Shown here: in pieces, positions 57,144 to 64,000 of the stretch
Layout: every line of letters begins with the position of its first letter
Numbering within the stretch: the first letter of the stretch is position 1
From: Haliea sp. E1-2-M8
GTDB lineage: Bacteria > Pseudomonadota > Gammaproteobacteria > Pseudomonadales > Halieaceae
Direction of reading: 5' to 3'
Assembly (NCBI RefSeq): GCF_030649675.1
Contig: NZ_JAUTDR010000004.1
Span: forward strand, 1-64,000
DNA: 64,000 nucleotides
Notes under the pieces: generated by a model
Database searches by the model: none
Seen by the model: only the letters and a program-made list of their open reading frames with translations
What the model was told of the DNA's origin: nothing
Translations under genes and position numbers: made by a program

Positions 57144-57590
57144 TTAATCGAGCAGCGCGGGGCCGTAGCCGGCGACGAACTCGGGCGGCATCCGCCGTGG
57201 CCGGCCGCTGCTGATTTCGATACAGACGAAACGCATCATGCCGCGCAGCAGGGTGAGGCCGTCCGCCGGCCGCAGGATCTGGAACCGGCGCTCCATGGTG
57301 AGCTTGCGGTCCCAGCTCACAATCCAGGTGCCCGCCACCAGCTCATCACCGGCCCGCGAAGCCTGCAGGTAGTCATACTCGCTGTGAGTAATGGCCATCG
57401 CCCGGTCCAGGCGCCGATAGGCTTCCAGGTCCAGGCCCAGGGCGACCGAGTGCGCCCAGGCCACCTGCTCGCACCATTTCACATAGACCGTGTTGTTGGT
57501 GTGTTCCAGGCCGTCGATGTCGTCGGCGCTGACCCGGGTCTCCAGAGTAAAGGGCTGCGGGTAGTCCCAGCCAGCCGGCTTCACGCTCAC
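57144..57590 (-). CDS. 4HBT-fold acyl-CoA thioesterase
   Basis: The 148-residue hotdog-fold protein has the YbgC/FcbC-like pattern VSADDIDGLEHTNNTVYVKWCEQVAW (shown here to positions 20-45) and later AITHSEYDYLQASRAGDEL. It probably hydrolyses short- or medium-chain acyl-CoA. The GTG at 57590 overlaps the nhaC stop as GTGA; a GTG at 57584 is also possible. It ends 3 bp from the convergent epmA stop. Confidence 0.88.
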   Translation of the reverse strand: MSVKPAGWDYPQPFTLETRVSADDIDGLEHTNNTVYVKWCEQVAWAHSVALGLDLEAYRRLDRAMAITHSEYDYLQASRAGDELVAGTWIVSWDRKLTMERRFQILRPADGLTLLRGMMRFVCIEISSGRPRRMPPEFVAGYGPALLD

Positions 57591-59056
57591 GCCGGCTGTC
57601 CTGCCGGGGCTGCGGTTTCCAGGGGTTTCTGGGCAAAGTGGGCCATGGCGTAGAGTATCGCCAGCACTGGGCAGATCAGGTTGAAAAAGGCGAACGGTGC
57701 ATAGGTAAAGGTGGCCACGCCCAGAGTCGCAGACATGTAGGCGCCGCAGGTATTCCAGGGAATCAGCGCCGAGGTCAGAGTGGCGGAGTCCTCCAGGGTG
57801 CGGGACAGGTTCAGTCGCGACAGGCCGCGGCGGGGGTACTCGTCCTTGAACATCCGCCCCGGCAACGCCACTGAAATAAACTGGTCCGCCGCCAGGATAT
57901 TGGCGGTGATGCAGGTGCCAACGGTGGCGCTGACCAGCCCGGCGGCACTGTGTACCCGCCGCAGGATCATTTGCAACAGGTAATCGAGAATGCCGGTGCG
58001 CTCCAGCACACCGCCAAACCCCAGCGCGCAGATGATCAGCCAGACCGTATTCAGCATGCTGCTCATGCCGCCCTTGCTCAGCAGGTCGTCGAGGAAGGCG
58101 TTGCCGCTGTCGGAGACATAACCGTCGAACAGGCTGATCCAGACACCCTTGAGCAGCAGCAGGGGCTGCGCCAGGCCGGGAGCGTTCCCCGCCAGCTGGC
58201 GCACGGCTTCGGGCTGGAACAGGATGGCAAACACCGCGCCGACCAGCGCGCTGACAACAATCGAGGGAAACGCCGGAAAGCGACGGTAGATCAGGGCCAG
58301 CATCAGCAGCAGAGGCAGCAGCAGGTGCAGGCCAATGTTGAATTCCTCGGTCAGGCCGGATTGCAGCAGCGCGATCTCCTCCGGCGTTGCCGCCGCGCCG
58401 CCGCCGATCAGCAGGAAAATCACCAGCGCCAGGGTGAAGCCGGGCACCGTGGTCCAGAGCATGTGCCGGATATGGTCGAACAGGTCGACGCCGGTAGCCG
58501 CGGCGGCGAGGTTGGTGGTATCCGACATCGGCGACAGCTTGTCGCCAAAATAGGCGCCGGAGATAATGGCACCGGCGGTGATGGCGGGGGACAGGCCGAA
58601 ACTGCCGGCAATACCCATCAGGCCGATGCCAAGGGTTCCTGCCACGGTCCAGGAACTGCCGATACTGACCGCAACAACAGCGCAAATGGCCGCGCTGGCG
58701 GCGTAGAATAGCGCTGGATTGAGTATCTGCACGCCGTAGTAGATCATGGCGGGCACCGTGCCAGACAGAATCCAGGTGCCGATAAGCATGCCCACTGCGA
58801 GCAGGATCAAGGTCGGGCCGAGGCCCGTGGCGATGCCGTGGACAATGCCGTCCTGCACGGTGTACCAGGACAGGCCGATCCGCTTCCCCACCAGGGCCGC
58901 GACGCAGCTGGCCAGGATCAGGGCGATCTGGTTGGCACCGTAGGAGGAGTCCGCGCCGAACAGGTAGACCGATGTCGCCAGTAACAGGGTGAGGAATACG
59001 ACCGGCGCCAGCGCCAGAGTGGTAGTCAGGGGCTGGGATGGCGGCTCGGCACTCAA
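57587..59056 (-). CDS. nhaC: NhaC family Na+/H+ antiporter
   Basis: The 489-residue protein has about 12 membrane segments and the NhaC signatures SIGSSWTVAGTLGIGLMG and GAYFGDKLSPMSDTTNLAA. It exchanges Na+ for H+ across the inner membrane, consistent with a marine or saline habitat. The GTGA overlap couples it to the thioesterase gene. Confidence 0.92.
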   Translation of the reverse strand: MSAEPPSQPLTTTLALAPVVFLTLLLATSVYLFGADSSYGANQIALILASCVAALVGKRIGLSWYTVQDGIVHGIATGLGPTLILLAVGMLIGTWILSGTVPAMIYYGVQILNPALFYAASAAICAVVAVSIGSSWTVAGTLGIGLMGIAGSFGLSPAITAGAIISGAYFGDKLSPMSDTTNLAAAATGVDLFDHIRHMLWTTVPGFTLALVIFLLIGGGAAATPEEIALLQSGLTEEFNIGLHLLLPLLLMLALIYRRFPAFPSIVVSALVGAVFAILFQPEAVRQLAGNAPGLAQPLLLLKGVWISLFDGYVSDSGNAFLDDLLSKGGMSSMLNTVWLIICALGFGGVLERTGILDYLLQMILRRVHSAAGLVSATVGTCITANILAADQFISVALPGRMFKDEYPRRGLSRLNLSRTLEDSATLTSALIPWNTCGAYMSATLGVATFTYAPFAFFNLICPVLAILYAMAHFAQKPLETAAPAGQPA

Positions 59057-59173
59057 GTATGGTTACTCTCTGGTTGCGCGGCGCGCCGCGGAAGCGTCGG
59101 GTTCAAAAATGCAGGATGCCTTAAAATACCCGGCGGGTACAGTTGCCAGCCGCCCGCAACGGAGACCAACCGC

Positions 59174-59191
59174 ATGATCCGAACGCTGTGA
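59174..59191 (+). other. Five-codon mini-cistron overlapping the EamA start
   Basis: ATG ATC CGA ACG CTG TGA is preceded by GGAG at 59161-59164, and its stop overlaps the GTG of the transporter gene. It could load ribosomes for reinitiation, since the transporter GTG has no site of its own. Confidence 0.4.
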
Positions 59192-60084
59192 GCAATGACC
59201 GCAAGGCACTCCTGCTGGGCCTCGTCGCAGTGCTGCTCTGGTCCACCGCCGCCACCGTCTTCAAGCTTGCGCTGCGGGAGCTGGACGTGTTCCAGCTGGT
59301 GGCCTGGGCGGTAACGGCGTCTGCCGCCGCCCTGCTGGCGATTGTATGGCTGCAGGGCCGGCAGGGGCTGTTGTGGTCGTCACTGCGCGTGCGCCCCGGA
59401 TTTTTCCTCTTGCTGGGGGCGATCAATCCACTGCTGTACTACCTGGTATTGCTGCACGCCTACGACCTGCTGCCCGCGCAGCAGGCGCAGACCATCAACT
59501 ACACCTGGGCCATTACCCTGGCCCTGCTGGCGGTGCCGCTACTGAGCCAGCGCCTGGGCTGGCGGGATCTGCTGGCCGCGGCCCTCGGCTACAGCGGCGT
59601 GGTGATCATCGCCACCGAAGGGCAGCCTCTGGCGATGAATTTCACCAGCCTGCCGGGGGTGGCCCTGGCTCTGGGGAGTACCCTGGTCTGGGCCCTGTAC
59701 TGGATTCTCAACACCCGCAACAAGGGCGACCCGGTGGTCAGCCTGTGCCTGAATTTCCTGCTTGCGGTGCCCGCGGCCTGGGCGGTCTGCTTCACGCTCT
59801 CCACCGGCGCCACCGGTGGCTGGCGCGGTCTGACTGCGGCGCTCTACGTAGGGCTGTTCGAGATGGGCATCACCTTTGCGCTGTGGTCCAGCGCCCTGCG
59901 CCTGGCCAGCTCCGTCGCCCGGATCGGCAACCTGATTTTTCTCGCGCCCCTGTTTTCCCTGGTGTTGATTGCCACGGTGCTGGGAGAAAAGATACACCCG
60001 GCCACTCTGGTGGGGCTGGCGCTGATCATCCCCGGGGTGCTGCTGCAGCAGGCGGGCTCCCCGGCACCGGCGCGGGAGGCTTGA
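59188..60084 (+). CDS. EamA/DMT family transporter
   Basis: The 298-residue protein (GTG start, VSNDRKALLLGLVAV) has ten membrane segments in two EamA repeats (LLWSTAATVFKLALREL and LGSTLVWALYWILNTRN). It probably exports or imports small metabolites. An in-frame TTG at 59143 lacks a ribosome binding site. A GTG following the stop begins the VRR-NUC gene with no gap. Confidence 0.87.
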   Translation: MSNDRKALLLGLVAVLLWSTAATVFKLALRELDVFQLVAWAVTASAAALLAIVWLQGRQGLLWSSLRVRPGFFLLLGAINPLLYYLVLLHAYDLLPAQQAQTINYTWAITLALLAVPLLSQRLGWRDLLAAALGYSGVVIIATEGQPLAMNFTSLPGVALALGSTLVWALYWILNTRNKGDPVVSLCLNFLLAVPAAWAVCFTLSTGATGGWRGLTAALYVGLFEMGITFALWSSALRLASSVARIGNLIFLAPLFSLVLIATVLGEKIHPATLVGLALIIPGVLLQQAGSPAPAREA

Positions 60085-61767
60085 GTGGGGATGGCGGTAC
60101 CGGACCGAACTGAACCGGTGGCGCTCGTGCCGCGCTACTACCGGGACAATTTCCTGCAACTGTGTGACGCGGTGGAAGCCCTGTACGGGGATCTGCTGCA
60201 CGCCGATGAGCGCGCCCTGCTGGCGCGCTGGCGCGATCTCCCGGAGCCCGCCCAGTGCCTGTATGTGCGCCTGGTTTCCCGGGTCGGCCCCTGGTTCCGC
60301 CGGAGCAAGCTTGCGTATGCGGAAATCGGCGACCTCGCAGCGGCCCTGACCGAACTGTCTGCAGCCGGCCTGCTGGCCACATCCGGGGCTCTGGGGCTGG
60401 AGGAGCTGGCCCGGTTGTTCACCGTGGCGGAGTGGCGCCGGGCGTTCGCTGCGGACCTGCCAGCGGCGCAGCCCCGCAGCAAGCCGGACCTGCTCGCCGC
60501 GATCGCCGCACTGCAGTGGCCCGATGCCGACCTGCTCGGCCGACTGCTGGAGGTGACCGGAGACCAGCTGGTGGCTCCCATTGCCGGAGACACGGTGCAA
60601 CTGCTGCAGCTGCTGTTTTTTGGCAACCGGCGGCAGGGGCTGACGGACTTTGTGCTCAGCGACCTGGGTATCGCCCGCTACTATCCCTATCCCCTGGACC
60701 GGCAGCGGCGCCGGTTCAGTTGCCGCGAAGCGGTGGACGAATACCGCTACTGGGGGGAGCTGGCGGACGCCCACTGGCTGTTGCAGGATGCCGGCGACGC
60801 CGGCGGCCTGGCCGCGCTGGCCGAACAAACCCTGGCCACTTCGCCACGCTTTGCGACCAGTGAGCGGCGCTACTGGAAACTGTGCAATCGTCTGGCGCGC
60901 AATCTGGAGCGGATTGGCGAGCTGGCACTGGCGGCGCAGTTGTATGCGCGCAGCCAACTGCATCCCGCAAGGGAACGCCATATACGGGTACTGGAGAATT
61001 CCGGCAGCTGCGAGCAGGCGCTGCAACAGTGTAAACAACTGCTGGACCAGCCCTGGTGTGAGGAAGAGCGCGAAGCCGCACAGCGGATCCTGCCCCGGCT
61101 GCACCGCCGGCTGGGGCAGCCGTCGCCGGCAAGGCGCAGGGACGCGGTGCGGACCCTGGACCTTGCCCTGCCCAGGGTGGAGTTCGGGGTGGAACTGGCG
61201 GTGGCCAGACATCTGGCTGCGGACTGGCGCGGCGTGCACTATGTGGAAAATGCCCTGTTCAACAGCCTCTTTGGCCTCGCTTTCTGGGAGCAGATATTTT
61301 CTCCAGTTGCCGGTGCTTTCCACAACGCCTTTCAGAGCGTCCCCGCCGATATGTACCTGCAGGGCTTCTACCAGCGCCGCCAGACCCTGCTCGACGCCCG
61401 TCTGGCCGAGCTCGCGACCGTGGACCTGTACCCGGAACTGCTGACGGCGCTGCACCGGTATTGGGGTTACCAGTGCCGCTGGGTCAGCTGGCAGCTGCTG
61501 TCGGCACCGCTGCTCGAGCAAGTGCTGGCCTGCTTGCCCCGGGAGCACCTTTTGGCGATCTGGCAGCGGATGCTGTTTGATCCGGGCGAGAACCGCCGGG
61601 GGTTCCCCGACCTGATTGCGCTGGGCGACGCCCCCGGTGCCTATTGCCTGATCGAGGTGAAAGGCCCCGGCGACCAGTTGCAGCACAGCCAGCGCCGCTG
61701 GCTGCGTTTCTTTGCGGAACAGGCGGTGCCCGCCTGCGTGGCACGGGTGAGCTGGGCCAGTGCCTGA
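60085..61767 (+). CDS. VRR-NUC (FAN1-like) nuclease
   Basis: The 560-residue protein begins at a GTG directly after the EamA stop with GGAGG 5 bp upstream. The C-terminus has the VRR-NUC motif: Asp in FPDLIALGD, Glu and Lys in CLIEVKGPGDQLQHSQ. The middle is helical with TPR-like features, as in FAN1. FAN1-type nucleases act on interstrand crosslinks and 5' flaps. It overlaps the following nuclease-helicase by 8 bp, implying a joint function. Confidence 0.92.
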   Translation: MGMAVPDRTEPVALVPRYYRDNFLQLCDAVEALYGDLLHADERALLARWRDLPEPAQCLYVRLVSRVGPWFRRSKLAYAEIGDLAAALTELSAAGLLATSGALGLEELARLFTVAEWRRAFAADLPAAQPRSKPDLLAAIAALQWPDADLLGRLLEVTGDQLVAPIAGDTVQLLQLLFFGNRRQGLTDFVLSDLGIARYYPYPLDRQRRRFSCREAVDEYRYWGELADAHWLLQDAGDAGGLAALAEQTLATSPRFATSERRYWKLCNRLARNLERIGELALAAQLYARSQLHPARERHIRVLENSGSCEQALQQCKQLLDQPWCEEEREAAQRILPRLHRRLGQPSPARRRDAVRTLDLALPRVEFGVELAVARHLAADWRGVHYVENALFNSLFGLAFWEQIFSPVAGAFHNAFQSVPADMYLQGFYQRRQTLLDARLAELATVDLYPELLTALHRYWGYQCRWVSWQLLSAPLLEQVLACLPREHLLAIWQRMLFDPGENRRGFPDLIALGDAPGAYCLIEVKGPGDQLQHSQRRWLRFFAEQAVPACVARVSWASA

Positions 61768-64000
61768 AATTCTGCTGACAGTGCGGGAGCTGGCGCGGTT
61801 CTGCCACCGCAGCGGTGACATCGATCATCGCTTTACCCCCGCGCCCACCGGATTGCAGGGTATTGCCGGGCACCAGCGCATCTACCGGGCCCGGCCGGCC
61901 TCCTACCAGCGCGAATTCGCGGTCGAATTCAGCCGCGCGGGAGCGCCCGCCGCGGGAGCGCCCGCCGCGGGGACGCCCGCCCTGCGGCTGCGCGGGCGCG
62001 CCGACGGCTACGACCGCGAGCAACAACTGGTGGAGGAGATCAAGACCTGCCGCATCGACCCGGCGCGGATTCCAGAAGCGGTGAGCCGCCTGGGACTGGC
62101 CCAGGGGCGGCTCTACGCCGCCATGATTGCGGCGCAGGAGGATCTGCCGGGACTGACGGTGCAGCTTACCTGGCTGCAGATCGATAGCGGTGAGGAGCAG
62201 GTCCTGCAGCAGGCCTACACGCGGGCCGAACTGGATGCCTTTCTGGAGGACAGCCTGGAGCGCTATGGCGCGTGGCTGACACTGGTGGCACAGCGCCGTG
62301 CCGCGCGTGACGCGAGTTTGCAGGACCTGCCCTTCCCCCACCCGCAGTTTCGTCCCGGCCAGCGCGCACTGTCCGAGCGCGTGTACAAGTGCATACACCA
62401 GGCGGGGCGTCTGCTGCTGGAGGCGCCTACCGGGATCGGCAAGACCGCCGCTGTGCTCTACCCCGCGCTGAAGGCGCTGGCTACCGGCCGCCATGACAGC
62501 ATTGTCTTCGCCACCACCCGGATCAGCGGGCGGCGGGCGGCGCAGCAGGCAATGGCGCGTTTTGCCGACGCGGGCTATGCCGGCAATGCCCTGAGCCTGA
62601 TGGCGAAGGACCAGGTTTGCCTGTCCCCCGGCCGCGCCTGTCACGGCGAGGACTGCCCCTATGCCCGCGGCTACTACGACCGCCTGCCGGTCGCGCTGGA
62701 GGATGCCCTGGCCGAGCCGCTGCTGGATCCGGAAACGCTGGCGGGCATTGCCCGCGGGCACGAGGTCTGCCCCTACCAGCTCAGCCTGGACCTGGCGCCC
62801 TGGGCAGATGTGATTGTGGCGGATGTGCATCATGTCTTCAGCCCCACGGCCAACCTCGCGGACCGGCTCAGTGAGGATGGCCGGCGCTGGACGGTACTGC
62901 TGGATGAGGCCCACGGCCTGCCGGACCGGGCCCGGCAGATGTACGGGGCCGAGCTTCCCAAGGCCACGATCATGGCTGCCCGGCGGGAGGCGCCGGCGGT
63001 GCTGAAGCCGGCGCTGGACAGGCTCAATCGGCGCCTGCTGGAACTGCAGAAACTGGACTGGCAGCAGCCGCAAAGCCACTGGCTGGATAAGGTGCCGCCT
63101 TCCCTCGGGCAGAGCCTGGAGCAGTGCGCCGAGGCGGTGGCGGCCGCACTGGCGCAGGACCCGTTCCTGCTGCAGTCCCGTCCGGCGCTGCGGGACAGCT
63201 ATTTTGTCGCACTGCAGTGCCTGCGCGTGCTGGACCTCTGGGGCGAGGAGTTCTCCCTGGAGCTGGTGCGCAGCCGGGAACCGCAGAGCCTGCGGTTGCT
63301 CCTGCACTGTCTGGATCCGGCGCGGCTGCTGGCTCTGCGCCAACAGGCGCTGCACGCGCTGGTCGTATTCTCCGCTACCCTGTCGCCGCAGCAGTGGGCG
63401 CTGGATTCGCTGGGCCTGGATGCGTCGGCGGTGGCCTGGCGCGCGCCGTCGCCCTTTGCCCGGGAGCAGCTCCAGGTGCTGCTGGCAACGCATGTGGATA
63501 CCCGCTATCAGCAGCGCAATGCCAGCCTGGGCCAGCTGGCGCTGCTGCTGCGGGAGTGGCTGGCAGCGGAGCCCGGCAATTGCCTGCTGTACTTCTCATC
63601 CTACCAGTATCTGCAGTCCTGTCTGCAGGCGATGGACGCGGATGGCTGGCCGGGAGAACGCCGTCTGTGGATTCAGGGCCGTGCTCCCCAGGGCCGCGAT
63701 GAGCTGCTGCAGTTGCTGCAGGAGGAACGCAATGTCGCCGCCTTTTGCGTTCTCGGCGGCGCGTTCGGGGAGGGTATCGACCTGCCGGGGGACCAGCTCA
63801 GCAGCGTGGTTGTGGTCGGTGTGGGCCTGCCCCAGGTAAACAGCGCCAATGAGCGTCTGCGCGAGCTATACCAACGCCGCTATGGCGCCGGCTTTGCCCA
63901 TGCCTACCAGTACCCGGGTTTGCAGAAGGTCAGCCAGGCCATCGGCCGGGTGGTGCGCACGGAGACCGACCGCGGCAAGGCACTGCTGATCGACAGCCGC
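61760..64000 (+). CDS. PD-(D/E)XK nuclease - XPD/DinG-type helicase (3' end outside window)
   Basis: The frame runs open from the GTG at 61760 to the window edge: 747 codons, incomplete. The N-terminus (1-125) has a RecB/Cas4-like nuclease with Asp82, Glu93-x-Lys95 and QxxxY (Gln115, Tyr119). The helicase has Walker A EAPTGIGKT (221-229), four Fe-S cysteines (287, 294, 299, 337) and DEAH at 382-385, as in XPD/DinG. Fusion to a nuclease and translational overlap with the VRR-NUC gene suggest a two-nuclease repair module. A 15-bp tandem repeat encodes GAPAA units at residues ~60-73. Confidence 0.93.
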   Translation, partial: MPEILLTVRELARFCHRSGDIDHRFTPAPTGLQGIAGHQRIYRARPASYQREFAVEFSRAGAPAAGAPAAGTPALRLRGRADGYDREQQLVEEIKTCRIDPARIPEAVSRLGLAQGRLYAAMIAAQEDLPGLTVQLTWLQIDSGEEQVLQQAYTRAELDAFLEDSLERYGAWLTLVAQRRAARDASLQDLPFPHPQFRPGQRALSERVYKCIHQAGRLLLEAPTGIGKTAAVLYPALKALATGRHDSIVFATTRISGRRAAQQAMARFADAGYAGNALSLMAKDQVCLSPGRACHGEDCPYARGYYDRLPVALEDALAEPLLDPETLAGIARGHEVCPYQLSLDLAPWADVIVADVHHVFSPTANLADRLSEDGRRWTVLLDEAHGLPDRARQMYGAELPKATIMAARREAPAVLKPALDRLNRRLLELQKLDWQQPQSHWLDKVPPSLGQSLEQCAEAVAAALAQDPFLLQSRPALRDSYFVALQCLRVLDLWGEEFSLELVRSREPQSLRLLLHCLDPARLLALRQQALHALVVFSATLSPQQWALDSLGLDASAVAWRAPSPFAREQLQVLLATHVDTRYQQRNASLGQLALLLREWLAAEPGNCLLYFSSYQYLQSCLQAMDADGWPGERRLWIQGRAPQGRDELLQLLQEERNVAAFCVLGGAFGEGIDLPGDQLSSVVVVGVGLPQVNSANERLRELYQRRYGAGFAHAYQYPGLQKVSQAIGRVVRTETDRGKALLIDSR
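61939..61981. repeat. 15-bp in-frame tandem repeat in nuclease-helicase gene
   Basis: Two exact 15-bp units (GGGAGCGCCCGCCGC) and a 13-bp variant encode GAPAA repeats inside the N-terminal nuclease domain, apparently in a surface loop before the catalytic Asp82. Copy number may vary between strains. Confidence 0.85.

Noticed and set aside
57591..58685. Long minus-strand frame joined to the thioesterase
   Set aside because: It is the shifted frame of nhaC: composition is Arg/Pro-rich, and nhaC is a clear transporter in the other frame.

Overview
This window looks like a chromosomal segment of a high-GC, aerobic, probably marine gammaproteobacterium. Gene order supports this: mutY-yggX, hisBHAF, yibN-grxC-secB divergent from gpmI-envC-ctpA-yibQ, glnA-ntrB-ntrC, efp-epmA, and ytjB/serB. 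The mixture resembles Halieaceae/Spongiibacteraceae-type bacteria; this placement is inference from gene content, not a search result. About 57 protein genes, one tRNA-Phe, several regulatory sites and several kinds of short repeat can be supported.

Layout. 1-765 is non-coding and holds direct repeats next to the 3' end of tRNA-Phe (766-841), possibly an island edge. 0.9-5 kb: yggX, mutY, an esterase lipoprotein and a DUF222-HNH endonuclease under a perfect LexA box. 5-9 kb: a tightly overlapping operon arsS / TVP38-FAD oxidoreductase fusion / DUF547. 9-15.3 kb: sterol-desaturase-like hydroxylase, hisB-hisH-hisA-hisF, a PAS-GAF-GGDEF protein coupled to hisF, and a persulfide dioxygenase-rhodanese fusion. 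15.3-22.3 kb: ackA-xfp-frdABCD, a phosphoketolase/acetate/fumarate-reduction operon. 22.4-25.8 kb: an aldehyde dehydrogenase and an SLC13-type permease. 25.9-35.5 kb: the conserved yibQ-ctpA-envC-gpmI and yibN-grxC-secB blocks, separated by a basic small protein and a decayed acyl-CoA ligase; then trmL. 35.5-40.8 kb: a nitrogen-control locus (ntrC, ntrB, DUF4124 protein, glnA) with a sigma-54 promoter and NtrC boxes. 40.8-47.4 kb: typA, dtd, elaA-like, slyD-like, a cyclic-nucleotide-binding protein, parC. 47.5-50.9 kb: Coq4-like protein, TetR regulator, D-aminoacylase-like amidohydrolase. 50.9-64 kb: ytjB-like/serB, a PilZ-like protein, efp-epmA, thioesterase-nhaC, an EamA transporter, a VRR-NUC nuclease and a nuclease-helicase cut by the window end.

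The strongest unusual signals are non-genic. (1) A yibQ-type deacetylase gene carries in-frame 90/45/18-bp palindromic repeats that encode a ~125-residue linker. (2) Two intergenic elements (21000-21101 and 34860-34971) share a two-hairpin core with conserved loops RTCCMT and covarying stems, enclosed by long but unrelated inverted arms. (3) Five intergenic arrays have different sequences but the same 14-bp unit length. I know no name for (2) or (3). They are the best candidates for undescribed structures here.
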